Shown: in pieces, positions 1 through 5,374 of the stretch
How positions within the stretch are numbered: position 1 is the first letter of the stretch
How the letters are laid out: every line of letters begins with the position of its first letter
From: JBDREW01 sp043819385
Lineage (GTDB): Bacteria; Patescibacteriota; Minisyncoccia; Minisyncoccales; GWA2-38-27
Reading direction: 5' to 3'
Length of the DNA stretch: 5,411 nt
NCBI GenBank assembly: GCA_043819385.1
Contig: JBDREW010000052.1
Location: 1-5,411 of the forward strand
Notes under the pieces: model-generated
Seen by the model: the letters and a program-made list of their open reading frames with translations, nothing else
Told to the model about the DNA's origin: nothing
The model's database searches: none
Made by a program: the position numbers and the translations under genes

Positions 1-99
1 ATATACATGAAATATTACAATAAAAAAAGACGCCAATGGAAATTAAAAAAGATGACACCTGTACAATACAGAAATCATCTTTTGTCTCGGAATACATAG
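1..99 (+). CDS. IS3-family transposase (OrfB), C-terminal end only
   Basis: Frame 1 is open from the window edge to a TAG at 97-99 and encodes 32 residues. They contain YYNKKRRQWKLKKMTPVQYR followed by NHLLSRNT. The pattern 'YYN.KR.Q..L..MTPVQYR' is the characteristic C-terminus of IS3-family (IS150-like) DDE transposases. It lies just after the last catalytic glutamate, which would be off the left edge. The protein catalyses cut-and-paste or copy-out movement of its own element. The reading frame ends about 40 bp before a sequence that looks like the element's terminal inverted repeat, the usual spacing for this family. The gene is cut by the window boundary, so whether the full transposase is intact cannot be judged. 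The family call rests on a short but distinctive motif. Confidence 0.75.
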   Translation: MYMKYYNKKRRQWKLKKMTPVQYRNHLLSRNT

Positions 100-108
100 C
101 TGTTTTTT

Positions 109-138
109 AAAAGTGTCTACTAATTGGGTCCCACATCA
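109..138 (+). repeat. Candidate right terminal inverted repeat of the IS3-family element
   Basis: Read inward from position 138 on the minus strand, the sequence begins TGATGTGGGACCCAATTAGT and continues into AGACAC. IS150-group IS3 ends commonly look like this: a TG terminus, a G/C-rich triplet block, an AT core, then AGACA. The partner repeat is off the left edge, so the assignment rests on resemblance and on its position just after the transposase stop. Confidence 0.5.
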
Positions 139-228
139 TAAATGGGTCTTTTTTATTATAATTATATATTGTTATTTTATTTGTTTGTTATTTAGTTTAT
201 TTTTTATTCTAGTTTATTTAAATTTATT

Positions 229-2328
229 TTAGTTCTCATTTGTTTTATTAATCTCATCATTCTTACCGTTTTTATTTTCATTATTTTCATTATCTGAATC
301 TGAACCTGATGAATCTGAACCTGATTTGTCTGATTCATCAGGTTCAATATCTTCAATAATTGGAGTATATATTGGTTTTATAAAATATTCTTTTGGGAAT
401 TTCACTATTGCTTCTACCATAAATTCGCGCCAAATAGGAGTAGATATCATAATTCCAGGTAATTTAGCCATTGATGTATTATCATTATTTCCCGCCCAAA
501 CACCTACTGATAAAGAGGGCGTATATCCAACTGTCCATGCGTCTTTATAATCATTAGTTGTTCCGGTTTTTACGGCTACTTGATAGTTTGCAAAATAAAG
601 AGAAGAACGACTTCCAAACATTGGAGTTCTTGCTTCATTGTCTGAAAGAATATCACTAATTAGTCTAGCTGAATTTTCATCTATAACTCTTTTAAGGGTT
701 TTTTTACTTTCTTCAATGATTTTCCCATTTGTATCTTCAATTTTTAGAATAGATACTGGTGGTATTCTCATTCCATCAGTTGCAAAAACACCATAAGCAG
801 AAACCATATCAAGCAATTTTACTTCTCCGCCTCCAAGAACAATTGATAATCCATAAAAAGAAGCAGGTTGATTTAAAGTAGTAATGCCCATTTTTTTAGC
901 TGTTTCAATACTATTTTTAATACTATCTTGGGGAGTATCTCCAGCTAAATAAGCAAGAACTTTAACAGAAGGAATATTTAATGATTGAGCTAGTGCTTGT
1001 CTTAAAGTAACTGGGCCTCTAAATAATCCATCATAATTTCTTGGCATATATGCTTTTCCTCCGTAAATACCAAAATTAGTTGGTTCATCAATTACTATGT
1101 ATTTATCATCATATCCTTTTTGAAAGGCAGTAGCATAGACAAATGGTTTGAAAGAAGACCCTGGTTGTCGTCCTATTCCATAAGCAGCTATATTAACTTT
1201 TGGGTCAAACAAACAATCTTTTCCTGAAACACAATCTTCAGGATATTGATCTCCGAACCAATCTGCTGAACCAACCATTGATAATATTTCTCCTGTTTTT
1301 GGGTTAATCGCTACAAGAGCGGCGTTGTATGCTTTAGATGATTTATTTTTTTCAACTCCTTCAAGAACTGCTTTTTCAGCTATTTGTTGAAGGTCCCAAT
1401 CAAGAGTAGTATAAATTTTTAAGCCACCTCTTTCTAAAAATTCTTGACCATAATTTTCTAAAAGATAATCTCTTACATAAAAAACAAAATGAGGAGCATT
1501 AATTGATTGAGGAGCTTCATTAAATTTTAATTCTGCTATTTTAGCATCTTCAGCTTCTTTTTTAGTTAGATATCCCTCTTGAGCCATTCTGTCTAAAACA
1601 TAATCTTTTCTTTCCATTAAATCGTCTACATTTTTTCCGTATGGAGATAAACGACTTGGTGCTTGAATCATAGCAACAAAAACAGCAGACTCGCTTATTG
1701 AAAGATCTTTGGCTGATTTTTGAAAATATGCTTGTGAAGCAGATTCTATACCATAAAGATTTGGTCCAAAAGGTATTTGATTTAAATACCATTCTAATAT
1801 TTGGTCTTTTGAATAACGCCTTTCTAATTCTAATGTTAAAATAATTTCTCTTACTTTTCTTTTTATTGTTTTTTCTGGTGTTAAAAAAGTTGAACGAATA
1901 AGTTGTTGCGATATTGTAGACCCACCATATGTTGGACTTCCTATTTTTAAATTTATTCTAATTGATCTAAAAATTCCGCTTAAATCTATTCCATTATGAG
2001 AATAAAATTTTGCATCTTCAGCTGAAATAACAGCTTTTTTTAAATAATCAGGCATTTCATCTAAAGGAATAATATCTCTTTTTTCCTCTCCATATAATTC
2101 ATATAGTAATATTTTTCCTGTCCTGTCAAAAATTTTAGTTGATTCAACAAAATCTTTTTCAGTAAATTTTTCTGGCCTTGGGAGGTCCTTTGCATAATAA
2201 ACAAATAGGAAGATAAGGAAAACAACACCAGTTAAAAAACTAACAATGGATATTTTTAAAACAAGAAAAATCATCTTTTTCTTTTTATTTGTTTTGTATG
2301 TTTCTCTGTGAAAAATTCTTTTAACCAT
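229..2328 (-). CDS. Class A penicillin-binding protein (PBP1A-type transglycosylase/transpeptidase)
   Basis: This bifunctional peptidoglycan synthase polymerises lipid II into glycan strands and cross-links their peptides on the outer face of the membrane. The 699-residue protein has a basic cytoplasmic N-terminus, one membrane anchor at about residues 20-45, a GT51 glycosyltransferase domain at about 75-250 and a transpeptidase domain at about 335-640. GT51 motifs are visible: EDAKFYSHNGID (104-115, catalytic E104), GGSTISQQL (135-143), the K/R-rich stretch ending LELE (about 153-169) and KDQILEWYLNQIPFG (174-188, E179). Transpeptidase motifs are SSFK (391-394, nucleophile S391), SLN (449-451) and KTGTT (587-591). 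All catalytic residues are present, so it should be active. Residues 659-699 form a low-complexity Asp/Ser/Gly/Asn/Glu tail, probably disordered. C366 and C372 in the transpeptidase domain could form a disulfide. The ATG at 2328 is the only good start: an in-frame stop lies about 50 nt upstream and no other start codon lies between. No Shine-Dalgarno is visible. It is divergent from tyrS. Which class A PBP paralogue it is cannot be told. Confidence 0.96.
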   Translation of the reverse strand: MVKRIFHRETYKTNKKKKMIFLVLKISIVSFLTGVVFLIFLFVYYAKDLPRPEKFTEKDFVESTKIFDRTGKILLYELYGEEKRDIIPLDEMPDYLKKAVISAEDAKFYSHNGIDLSGIFRSIRINLKIGSPTYGGSTISQQLIRSTFLTPEKTIKRKVREIILTLELERRYSKDQILEWYLNQIPFGPNLYGIESASQAYFQKSAKDLSISESAVFVAMIQAPSRLSPYGKNVDDLMERKDYVLDRMAQEGYLTKKEAEDAKIAELKFNEAPQSINAPHFVFYVRDYLLENYGQEFLERGGLKIYTTLDWDLQQIAEKAVLEGVEKNKSSKAYNAALVAINPKTGEILSMVGSADWFGDQYPEDCVSGKDCLFDPKVNIAAYGIGRQPGSSFKPFVYATAFQKGYDDKYIVIDEPTNFGIYGGKAYMPRNYDGLFRGPVTLRQALAQSLNIPSVKVLAYLAGDTPQDSIKNSIETAKKMGITTLNQPASFYGLSIVLGGGEVKLLDMVSAYGVFATDGMRIPPVSILKIEDTNGKIIEESKKTLKRVIDENSARLISDILSDNEARTPMFGSRSSLYFANYQVAVKTGTTNDYKDAWTVGYTPSLSVGVWAGNNDNTSMAKLPGIMISTPIWREFMVEAIVKFPKEYFIKPIYTPIIEDIEPDESDKSGSDSSGSDSDNENNENKNGKNDEINKTNEN
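296..325. repeat. Two-copy 15-bp tandem repeat in the PBP C-terminal tail
   Basis: GAATCTGAACCTGAT occurs twice back to back (296-310 and 311-325). On the coding strand it gives the repeated Ser/Gly/Asp residues in the acidic tail near 669-678. The length is a multiple of three, so copy-number changes would lengthen or shorten the tail without a frameshift. This is a likely slippage site in a segment with little sequence constraint. Confidence 0.8.
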
Positions 2329-2357
2329 AATTATAAAAATATAAAAAACTAAAAATA

Positions 2358-2395
2358 AGAACCTGCCTCGCTTCGCTCATCAGAACCTTGTTTCG
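2358..2395. repeat. GC-richer patch with a short direct repeat in the divergent spacer
   Basis: The heptamer AGAACCT occurs at 2358-2364 and again at 2382-2388. Between and after the copies lie CTCGCTTCGCTC and TTTCG. This patch stands out against an otherwise almost pure A/T spacer. It lies in the expected PBP leader and overlaps the distal tyrS -35. It may be a fragment of a dispersed genomic repeat or an operator. I cannot identify it. Confidence 0.3.
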
Positions 2396-2415
2396 TTAAT
2401 GTAAAATTATATAAT
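2388..2415 (+). promoter_or_regulatory. tyrS: Possible distal tyrS promoter
   Basis: TTGTTT (2388-2393) and a perfect TATAAT (2410-2415) are separated by 16 bp, a good sigma-70-type arrangement. Transcription would start near 2422 and give a leader of about 46 nt. No T-box, specifier hairpin or leader terminator is visible, so the tRNA-sensing control known for many Firmicute tyrS genes appears absent. Confidence 0.4.
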
Positions 2416-2434
2416 CTTAAAATAGATTTGTTTA
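2406..2434 (-). promoter_or_regulatory. Possible minus-strand promoter for the PBP gene
   Basis: On the minus strand a perfect TATAAT (plus positions 2411 down to 2406) sits 17 bp from a weak -35 match TAAACA (2434 down to 2429). Transcription would start near 2399 and give a leader of about 70 nt. The -10 overlaps the plus-strand TATAAT at 2410-2415 because the local ATTATATAAT is palindromic. In such AT-rich DNA, chance matches are common, hence the low confidence. Confidence 0.3.
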
Positions 2435-2459
2435 CATTAAGATATTTTAATTGTATTAT
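2431..2459 (+). promoter_or_regulatory. tyrS: Possible proximal tyrS promoter giving a leaderless mRNA
   Basis: TTTACA (2431-2436) and TATTAT (2454-2459) each differ from the sigma-70 consensus at one base and are exactly 17 bp apart. The expected start, 7-9 nt after the -10, falls at about 2466-2468, on the A of the tyrS ATG. The tyrS mRNA would then be leaderless, which fits the absence of a Shine-Dalgarno. Transcript mapping is lacking, so this is inference. Confidence 0.45.
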
Positions 2460-2467
2460 AAGATAAT

Positions 2468-3667
2468 ATGAAAATAAATACTAATTCTCAAAAAATTGAA
2501 GAGATTTTATCAAGGGGAATTGAAAAGGTTATCAAGCAAGATGATTTAGAAAAGAAATTAAAATCAGGCAAACAATTAAGAGTGAAACATGGAATAGATC
2601 CAACAACTTCTGACCTTCATTTAGGATATTCAGTAGTTTACTTAAAATTGAAAGAATTACAAGATTTAGGCCATAAAATAGTGTTTTTGATTGGAGATTT
2701 TACTGCTAGATTTGGAGACCCAACTGAAAAATTGAAAACAAGAAAATTAAGAAGTAAAAAAGAGGTAAAAAAATTAGCTAAAAATTATTTAAAACAAGTA
2801 GCCAGTATTTTAGATCTTAAAAAAACAGAAGTGAGATATAATAGTGAATGGTATGATAAAATGTCAGCTGAAGAGCTTCTTCAGTTAATGAGTAATTTCA
2901 CAACTAGTAGAATGTTGGAAAGAGATATGTTTCAAAAAAGATTGAAAAAAGGATTAGATGTTCAATATCATGAGCCAGTTTATCCTATTTTGCAGGGCTA
3001 TGATTCAGTAATGCTTAAATCAGATTTGACTGTTTGTGGAATTGATCAGATTTTTAATGAATTAAAAGCAAGAGATTTACAAGTTAAAGATGGACAAGCA
3101 CCACAAGATATAATTGCAGTTAAAATGCTTGTTGGTCTTGACGGAAAAGAAAAAATGAGTCAAAGCCTTGGTAATTATATTGGAATTGTTGAAAAGTCAG
3201 AACAACAATATGGAAAAATAATGTCTATACCTGATAATCTCATCTTTGATTATTTTGAACTGATTACCCGCTTACCACTTGATAAAATCAAAAGATTAAA
3301 ACAAGATATTAAAAGTAAAAAAATCAATCCACGAGATTTAAAAGCAAGATTAGCTAGAGAAGTTGTATCTATATATCATAATAAAGAAAAAGCATTATTA
3401 GCAGAAAAAGAATTTGATAAGATTTTTAAAGACAAAAAAGCACCTTCTGATATACCAGAAATTAAAATATCAGGACAAAAAATAAATATTCTTGATTTAT
3501 TGATTAAAACAAAATTAGTTTCTTCAAAAACAGAAGCAAAAAGATTAATTGAGCAAAAAGGAGTGAAAATAAATAATAAAGTTCAAAATGATTGGCAAAA
3601 AATCATTGAAATAAAAAAAGGAATGATAATCCAAATCGGCAAAAGAAGATTTATTAAAATAAAATAA
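2468..3667 (+). CDS. tyrS: Tyrosyl-tRNA synthetase (TyrZ/TyrRS2-like class I enzyme)
   Basis: The enzyme charges tRNA-Tyr with tyrosine using ATP in the cytoplasm. The protein has 399 residues, the usual length for the TyrZ-like bacterial subtype. The Rossmann catalytic domain carries DPTTSDLHLGYSV (44-56, the HIGH region), GDFTARFGDPTEK (76-88), the tyrosine-binding stretch YPILQGYDSV (172-181), GIDQIFN (191-197) and KMSQSLGNYIGI (229-240, the KMSKS region). An S4 RNA-binding domain occupies about 338-397. Two signature residues are atypical: HLGY where HLGH is usual, and KMSQS where KMSKS is usual. Everything else matches the subtype, so I still expect activity. The start is firm: an in-frame TAA at 2459-2461 lies only 9 nt upstream and no other start fits. 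No Shine-Dalgarno is present. The gene is divergent from the PBP gene and convergent with ruvC, so it is probably monocistronic. Confidence 0.97.
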   Translation: MKINTNSQKIEEILSRGIEKVIKQDDLEKKLKSGKQLRVKHGIDPTTSDLHLGYSVVYLKLKELQDLGHKIVFLIGDFTARFGDPTEKLKTRKLRSKKEVKKLAKNYLKQVASILDLKKTEVRYNSEWYDKMSAEELLQLMSNFTTSRMLERDMFQKRLKKGLDVQYHEPVYPILQGYDSVMLKSDLTVCGIDQIFNELKARDLQVKDGQAPQDIIAVKMLVGLDGKEKMSQSLGNYIGIVEKSEQQYGKIMSIPDNLIFDYFELITRLPLDKIKRLKQDIKSKKINPRDLKARLAREVVSIYHNKEKALLAEKEFDKIFKDKKAPSDIPEIKISGQKINILDLLIKTKLVSSKTEAKRLIEQKGVKINNKVQNDWQKIIEIKKGMIIQIGKRRFIKIK

Positions 3668-3688
3668 AATAAAATTAAAAGAATATAT

Positions 3689-3726
3689 AAAGAGGTCAGT
3701 TTGACAATTGTCAAACTGACCTCTTT
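3689..3726. terminator. Bidirectional terminator palindrome between tyrS and ruvC
   Basis: This is a perfect 38-bp palindrome: 19-bp arms centred between 3707 and 3708, realistically a 17-bp stem with an AATT loop. It begins AAAGAGGTCAGTTTGAC and ends with its complement. It lies 21 bp after the tyrS stop and 13 bp after the ruvC stop, between convergent genes. T-rich sequence follows the stem on the minus strand, and a shorter CTCTTTCGATTCTT run follows on the plus strand. It probably ends both transcripts. The outer GAGGTC...GACCTC matches the palindromic modules upstream of ruvC. Confidence 0.85.
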
Positions 3727-3739
3727 CGATTCTTAAAAA

Positions 3740-4243
3740 TTAGATAATTAGTTTTTTAGTTTGGTAAACATAACATAAAGCTACTCCCAATGCATCTGTT
3801 GCATCATCTTTTCTCTTTTCTTTGTCTTCTGGCTTTTCTTCTAATTTGAGAATGGTTTGAATCATTTTTTGAACTTGTTTTTTTTCAGCTTTACCATAGC
3901 CAGTTATAGTCATTTTTACTTGTAAAGGTGTAAATTCATGAACAGGGATTTTTTTCTTAGCTGCTGTCAACAAAATAACGCCTTTTGCTTGGCTAACCGG
4001 CATTGCTGTTTTTAGATTTTTAAAAAAATAAAGACTTTCTATTGCTAAAATTTTTGGATTGTGCCTTATGATTAATTTATTAATTTCGTTATTGATTATT
4101 TTCAATCTTTCTCCACAATTTAAATCGGGCTTAGTAATAATACAACCATAGTCAATAGTTTCTATATCTTCATTGTTTTTTAATTTTCTAATCACGCCAA
4201 AACCTGTTGTAGCAAGACCTGGGTCAATTCCTAAAATAATCAT
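3740..4243 (-). CDS. ruvC: Crossover junction endodeoxyribonuclease RuvC
   Basis: This is the Holliday junction resolvase. As a homodimer it nicks two opposing strands of four-way junctions during recombinational repair, working with the RuvAB branch-migration motor. The protein is 167 residues long, typical for the family, and has the RNase H-like fold. The N-terminal strand MIILGIDPGLATTGFGV carries catalytic D7. The second acidic residue is E69 in LAIESLYFFKN. The C-terminal RKDDATDALGVAL supplies D147 and D150. The conserved TAMPVSQAKGV (79-89) and ITGYGKAEKKQV (113-124) segments are present. All four catalytic acids are intact. The start is fixed by the family's strand-1 sequence, which begins at residue 2. 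No Shine-Dalgarno is visible; the leader is almost pure A/T and matches that of yebC. Here ruvC is last on its strand before the tyrS terminator, and neither ruvA nor ruvB follows. Confidence 0.97.
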   Translation of the reverse strand: MIILGIDPGLATTGFGVIRKLKNNEDIETIDYGCIITKPDLNCGERLKIINNEINKLIIRHNPKILAIESLYFFKNLKTAMPVSQAKGVILLTAAKKKIPVHEFTPLQVKMTITGYGKAEKKQVQKMIQTILKLEEKPEDKEKRKDDATDALGVALCYVYQTKKLII

Positions 4244-4246
4244 AAG

Positions 4247-4272
4247 TAATAAAAATTTAAAAAATTAAAAAT
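4247..4272 (-). repeat. 26-bp A/T-only leader repeat, ruvC copy
   Basis: This sequence is identical over 26 bp to 5374-5399 upstream of yebC. On the coding strand it is a T-rich run ending TTTTTATTA, then CTT and the ruvC ATG. It lacks any purine-rich ribosome-binding motif. It may be a promoter or leader module or simply a dispersed AT repeat. Confidence 0.7.
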
Positions 4273-4295
4273 CTAAAATTGAGGAAAGCTGGGAA

Positions 4296-4344
4296 GAGGT
4301 CGGACCTCTCTTCGAGAGAGGAAGTTTTTTAGAGGTCCGACCTC
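4296..4344. repeat. Palindromic module 1
   Basis: The left arm GAGGTCGGACCTCT (4296-4309) is perfectly complementary to the right arm AGAGGTCCGACCTC (4331-4344) over 14 bp. A second, inner hairpin CCTCTCT-TCG-AGAGAGG (4305-4321) shares bases with the left arm, so the two folds compete. Six T residues (4325-4330) lie between the inner hairpin and the right arm. Each arm is itself nearly palindromic (GAGGTC-N-GACCTC). Confidence 0.85.
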
Positions 4345-4453
4345 GGGGAGGAGAGGGATAGAAAAATTAAAAATCAAAAATTAAATATCAAAATAACAAA
4401 TTAAAAATCAAAATAGAGAGGGGAAATGGAAATAGGGAGAGGGAAGCTGAAAA

Positions 4454-4505
4454 GAGCCCCGACCTCTTTAGAGAGGAGAAAATAAGCTGGTAGAGGTCGG
4501 GTCTC
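4454..4505. repeat. Palindromic module 2
   Basis: The left arm GAGCCCCGACCTCT (4454-4467) pairs with the right arm AGAGGTCGGGTCTC (4492-4505) at 13 of 14 positions. The inner hairpin is CCTCT-TTAG-AGAGG (4463-4476). Compared with module 1, the left arm changed from GGTCG to CCCCG and the right arm changed mostly to match. The T run seen in modules 1 and 3 is absent. Confidence 0.8.
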
Positions 4506-4527
4506 GAGGGAGGGGAAAAGCTAGATA

Positions 4528-4581
4528 GAGCCCTGACCTCTCTTCGAGAGGGAGGGGAAGTTTTTTTAGAGGTCGGGTCTC
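4528..4581. repeat. Palindromic module 3
   Basis: The left arm GAGCCCTGACCTCT (4528-4541) pairs with the right arm AGAGGTCGGGTCTC (4568-4581) with one mismatch and one G-T pair. The right arm is identical to that of module 2. The inner CTCT-TCG-AGAG hairpin (4540-4550) and a seven-T run (4561-4567) before the right arm match the layout of module 1. Confidence 0.8.
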
Positions 4582-4646
4582 GGAGAATTTGAAAATTAAA
4601 TCATTAAAAATTCATTCAAAATTAGAAATTAGAAATTCAAAATTAT

Positions 4647-4668
4647 ATTCAAACCTTTAGGTTTGAAT
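4647..4668 (-). terminator. Hairpin over the yebC stop codon, possible terminator
   Basis: ATTCAAACC (4647-4655) and GGTTTGAAT (4660-4668) form a perfect 9-bp stem with a 4-nt loop; the inner T-A pair would extend it to 10 bp. On the minus strand the stem contains the last yebC codons and its TGA, and it is followed by ATAATTTTGAATTTC, a loose T-rich run. It may end much of the yebC transcript before ruvC. The stem is AT-rich, so it may be weak. Confidence 0.5.
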
Positions 4669-5374
4669 AAATATCTTGAATATCATCATTTTCATTTAAT
4701 GCTTCAAATAATTTTTGACAGGATTCTTGGTTTTTTTGATCAACTTCAATTTCTTCTTTTGCTATCCAGCCCAAATCAGAAGATTCAATTTTAATTTCTT
4801 TTTCTTCTAAATTTTGCTTAACTTTTTCTAATTCTTCTGGTTTAGTATAAATTTCTAAAATATCTTCATGCCAATTAATATCTTCTGCCCCTGCTTCTAT
4901 TGCTGTCAATTCTAATTCTTCTTTATTTATTCGTTTTAATTCAGTATTTATTGATATAATTCCTTTTCTTTCAAAAAGCCATTTAACTGAGCCTTCATTA
5001 GCAAGTTTTCCATTATGTTGGCTTAAAATAAGCTTAATCGCTCCAAGAGTTCGGTTTTTATTATCAGTAATTCCTTCAATAATAATAGCTGTTTTGGCTG
5101 GACCATATGCTTCAAATATAACTTGTTCTAATCTTTTTCCTTCTAATTCGCCAACCCCTTTTTTAATTGCTCTTTCAATATTGTCTTTTGGCATATTGGC
5201 TTGTTTTGCTTGTTCAACAACCATTCTTAATTTTGAGTTTGTATCAATATCTTTGCCCCCTTCTTTTGCTGTAATCAAAATCATATGAGAAAGTTTTGAA
5301 AAAATCTTGCTCCGTTTTTGGTCTTCTGCGTCTTTTGTTCTTTTAACGGTTTTAAAATGACTGTGTCCGCTCAT
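4649..5374 (-). CDS. yebC: YebC/PmpR/TACO1-family protein
   Basis: Members were long annotated as transcriptional regulators. More recent work on the family, including mitochondrial TACO1, links it to ribosome function and relief of stalling at proline-rich stretches; the role of this copy is inferred. The protein is 241 residues, typical for the family. It starts MSGHSHFKTVKRTKDAEDQK, close to the canonical MSGHSKW opening, which fixes the start codon. Other landmarks are NMPKDNIERAIKKG (60-73), EAYGPAK (88-94), TDNKNRT (103-109), GSVKWLFERKG (128-138), EAGAED (160-165) and the C-terminal NDDIQDIYSNLKV. The AYGPAK segment replaces the common AYGPGG. The TGA stop falls where the family normally ends. 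There is no visible Shine-Dalgarno. It is upstream of ruvC on the same strand, the classical order, but separated by 405 bp. Confidence 0.96.
   Translation of the reverse strand: MSGHSHFKTVKRTKDAEDQKRSKIFSKLSHMILITAKEGGKDIDTNSKLRMVVEQAKQANMPKDNIERAIKKGVGELEGKRLEQVIFEAYGPAKTAIIIEGITDNKNRTLGAIKLILSQHNGKLANEGSVKWLFERKGIISINTELKRINKEELELTAIEAGAEDINWHEDILEIYTKPEELEKVKQNLEEKEIKIESSDLGWIAKEEIEVDQKNQESCQKLFEALNENDDIQDIYSNLKV

Larger units (their letters stand above)
1..138 (+). mobile_element. Right end of an IS3-family insertion sequence
   Basis: This combines the transposase C-terminus (1-99), a short non-coding tail and a candidate terminal inverted repeat ending in CA at 137-138. IS3 elements end in TG...CA, with the transposase stop close to the right end. 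The left end lies outside the window, so the boundary at 138 is inferred from one end only. Bases 139-142 would be the start of a 3-4 bp target duplication, which cannot be confirmed here. The element points toward the PBP gene, whose stop codon is about 90 bp away, so the two are convergent. Confidence 0.6.
4244..4648. other. 405-bp non-coding block with palindromic modules and AT-only repeats
   Basis: No credible gene lies between yebC and ruvC: all frames are broken by stops and the longest open stretches lack starts. The block is a mosaic. A/T-only tracts made of variants of ATTAAAAAT(C) lie at about 4247-4280, 4361-4414 and 4586-4646; a 16-nt unit AAATTAAAAATCAAAA recurs at 4364-4379 and 4398-4413. 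Between them are GC- and purine-rich tracts holding three nested inverted-repeat modules (listed separately). A short AAGCT-starting motif recurs at 4286, 4444, 4484 and 4518 just before module arms. The composition differs sharply from the adjacent genes. It could be a nest of small palindromic elements, structured leader RNA, or both. Confidence 0.75.

Noticed and set aside
47..83. Hairpin with 9-bp outer arms AAAAGATGA/TCATCTTTT and inner CTGTA/TACAG, looking like a terminator
   Set aside because: It lies inside the conserved transposase C-terminal coding sequence (KMTPVQYRNHL), so coding constraint is the simpler explanation. A role as a minus-strand terminator for the PBP transcript remains possible but unsupported.
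326..550. 74-codon plus-strand open frame
   Set aside because: It is antisense to the PBP transpeptidase end and tail, has no recognisable domain, and is explained by the real gene on the other strand.
1562..1792. 76-codon minus-strand open frame
   Set aside because: It overlaps the GT51-encoding part of the PBP gene in another frame; its composition (many Ser, Cys, Phe, Arg) is typical of an out-of-frame shadow.
2330..2335. Minus-strand TATAAT one base upstream of the PBP ATG
   Set aside because: Transcription from it would start inside the gene, downstream of the only good start codon. AT-rich chance match.
2329..2467. T-box or other riboswitch in the tyrS leader
   Set aside because: The spacer is only 139 bp and shared with a divergent gene. 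It has no T-box consensus, no long stem-loop and no leader terminator.
4279..4330. Short open stretch through module 1 ending at TAG 4330-4332
   Set aside because: It has about 17 codons from a TTG, lies in a palindrome, and does not recur in frame in the other modules.
4286..4581. CRISPR-like array from the repeated GAGGTC units
   Set aside because: The units are not regularly spaced direct repeats, the intervening sequence is itself repetitive, copies diverge, and no cas gene is present.
4649..4651. TGA recoded as glycine (code 25) as in some CPR lineages
   Set aside because: TGA falls exactly at the expected C-terminus of YebC, and the other genes use TAA, so standard termination fits.
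5094..5288. 64-codon plus-strand open frame
   Set aside because: It is antisense to the conserved N-terminal part of yebC and resembles no known protein.
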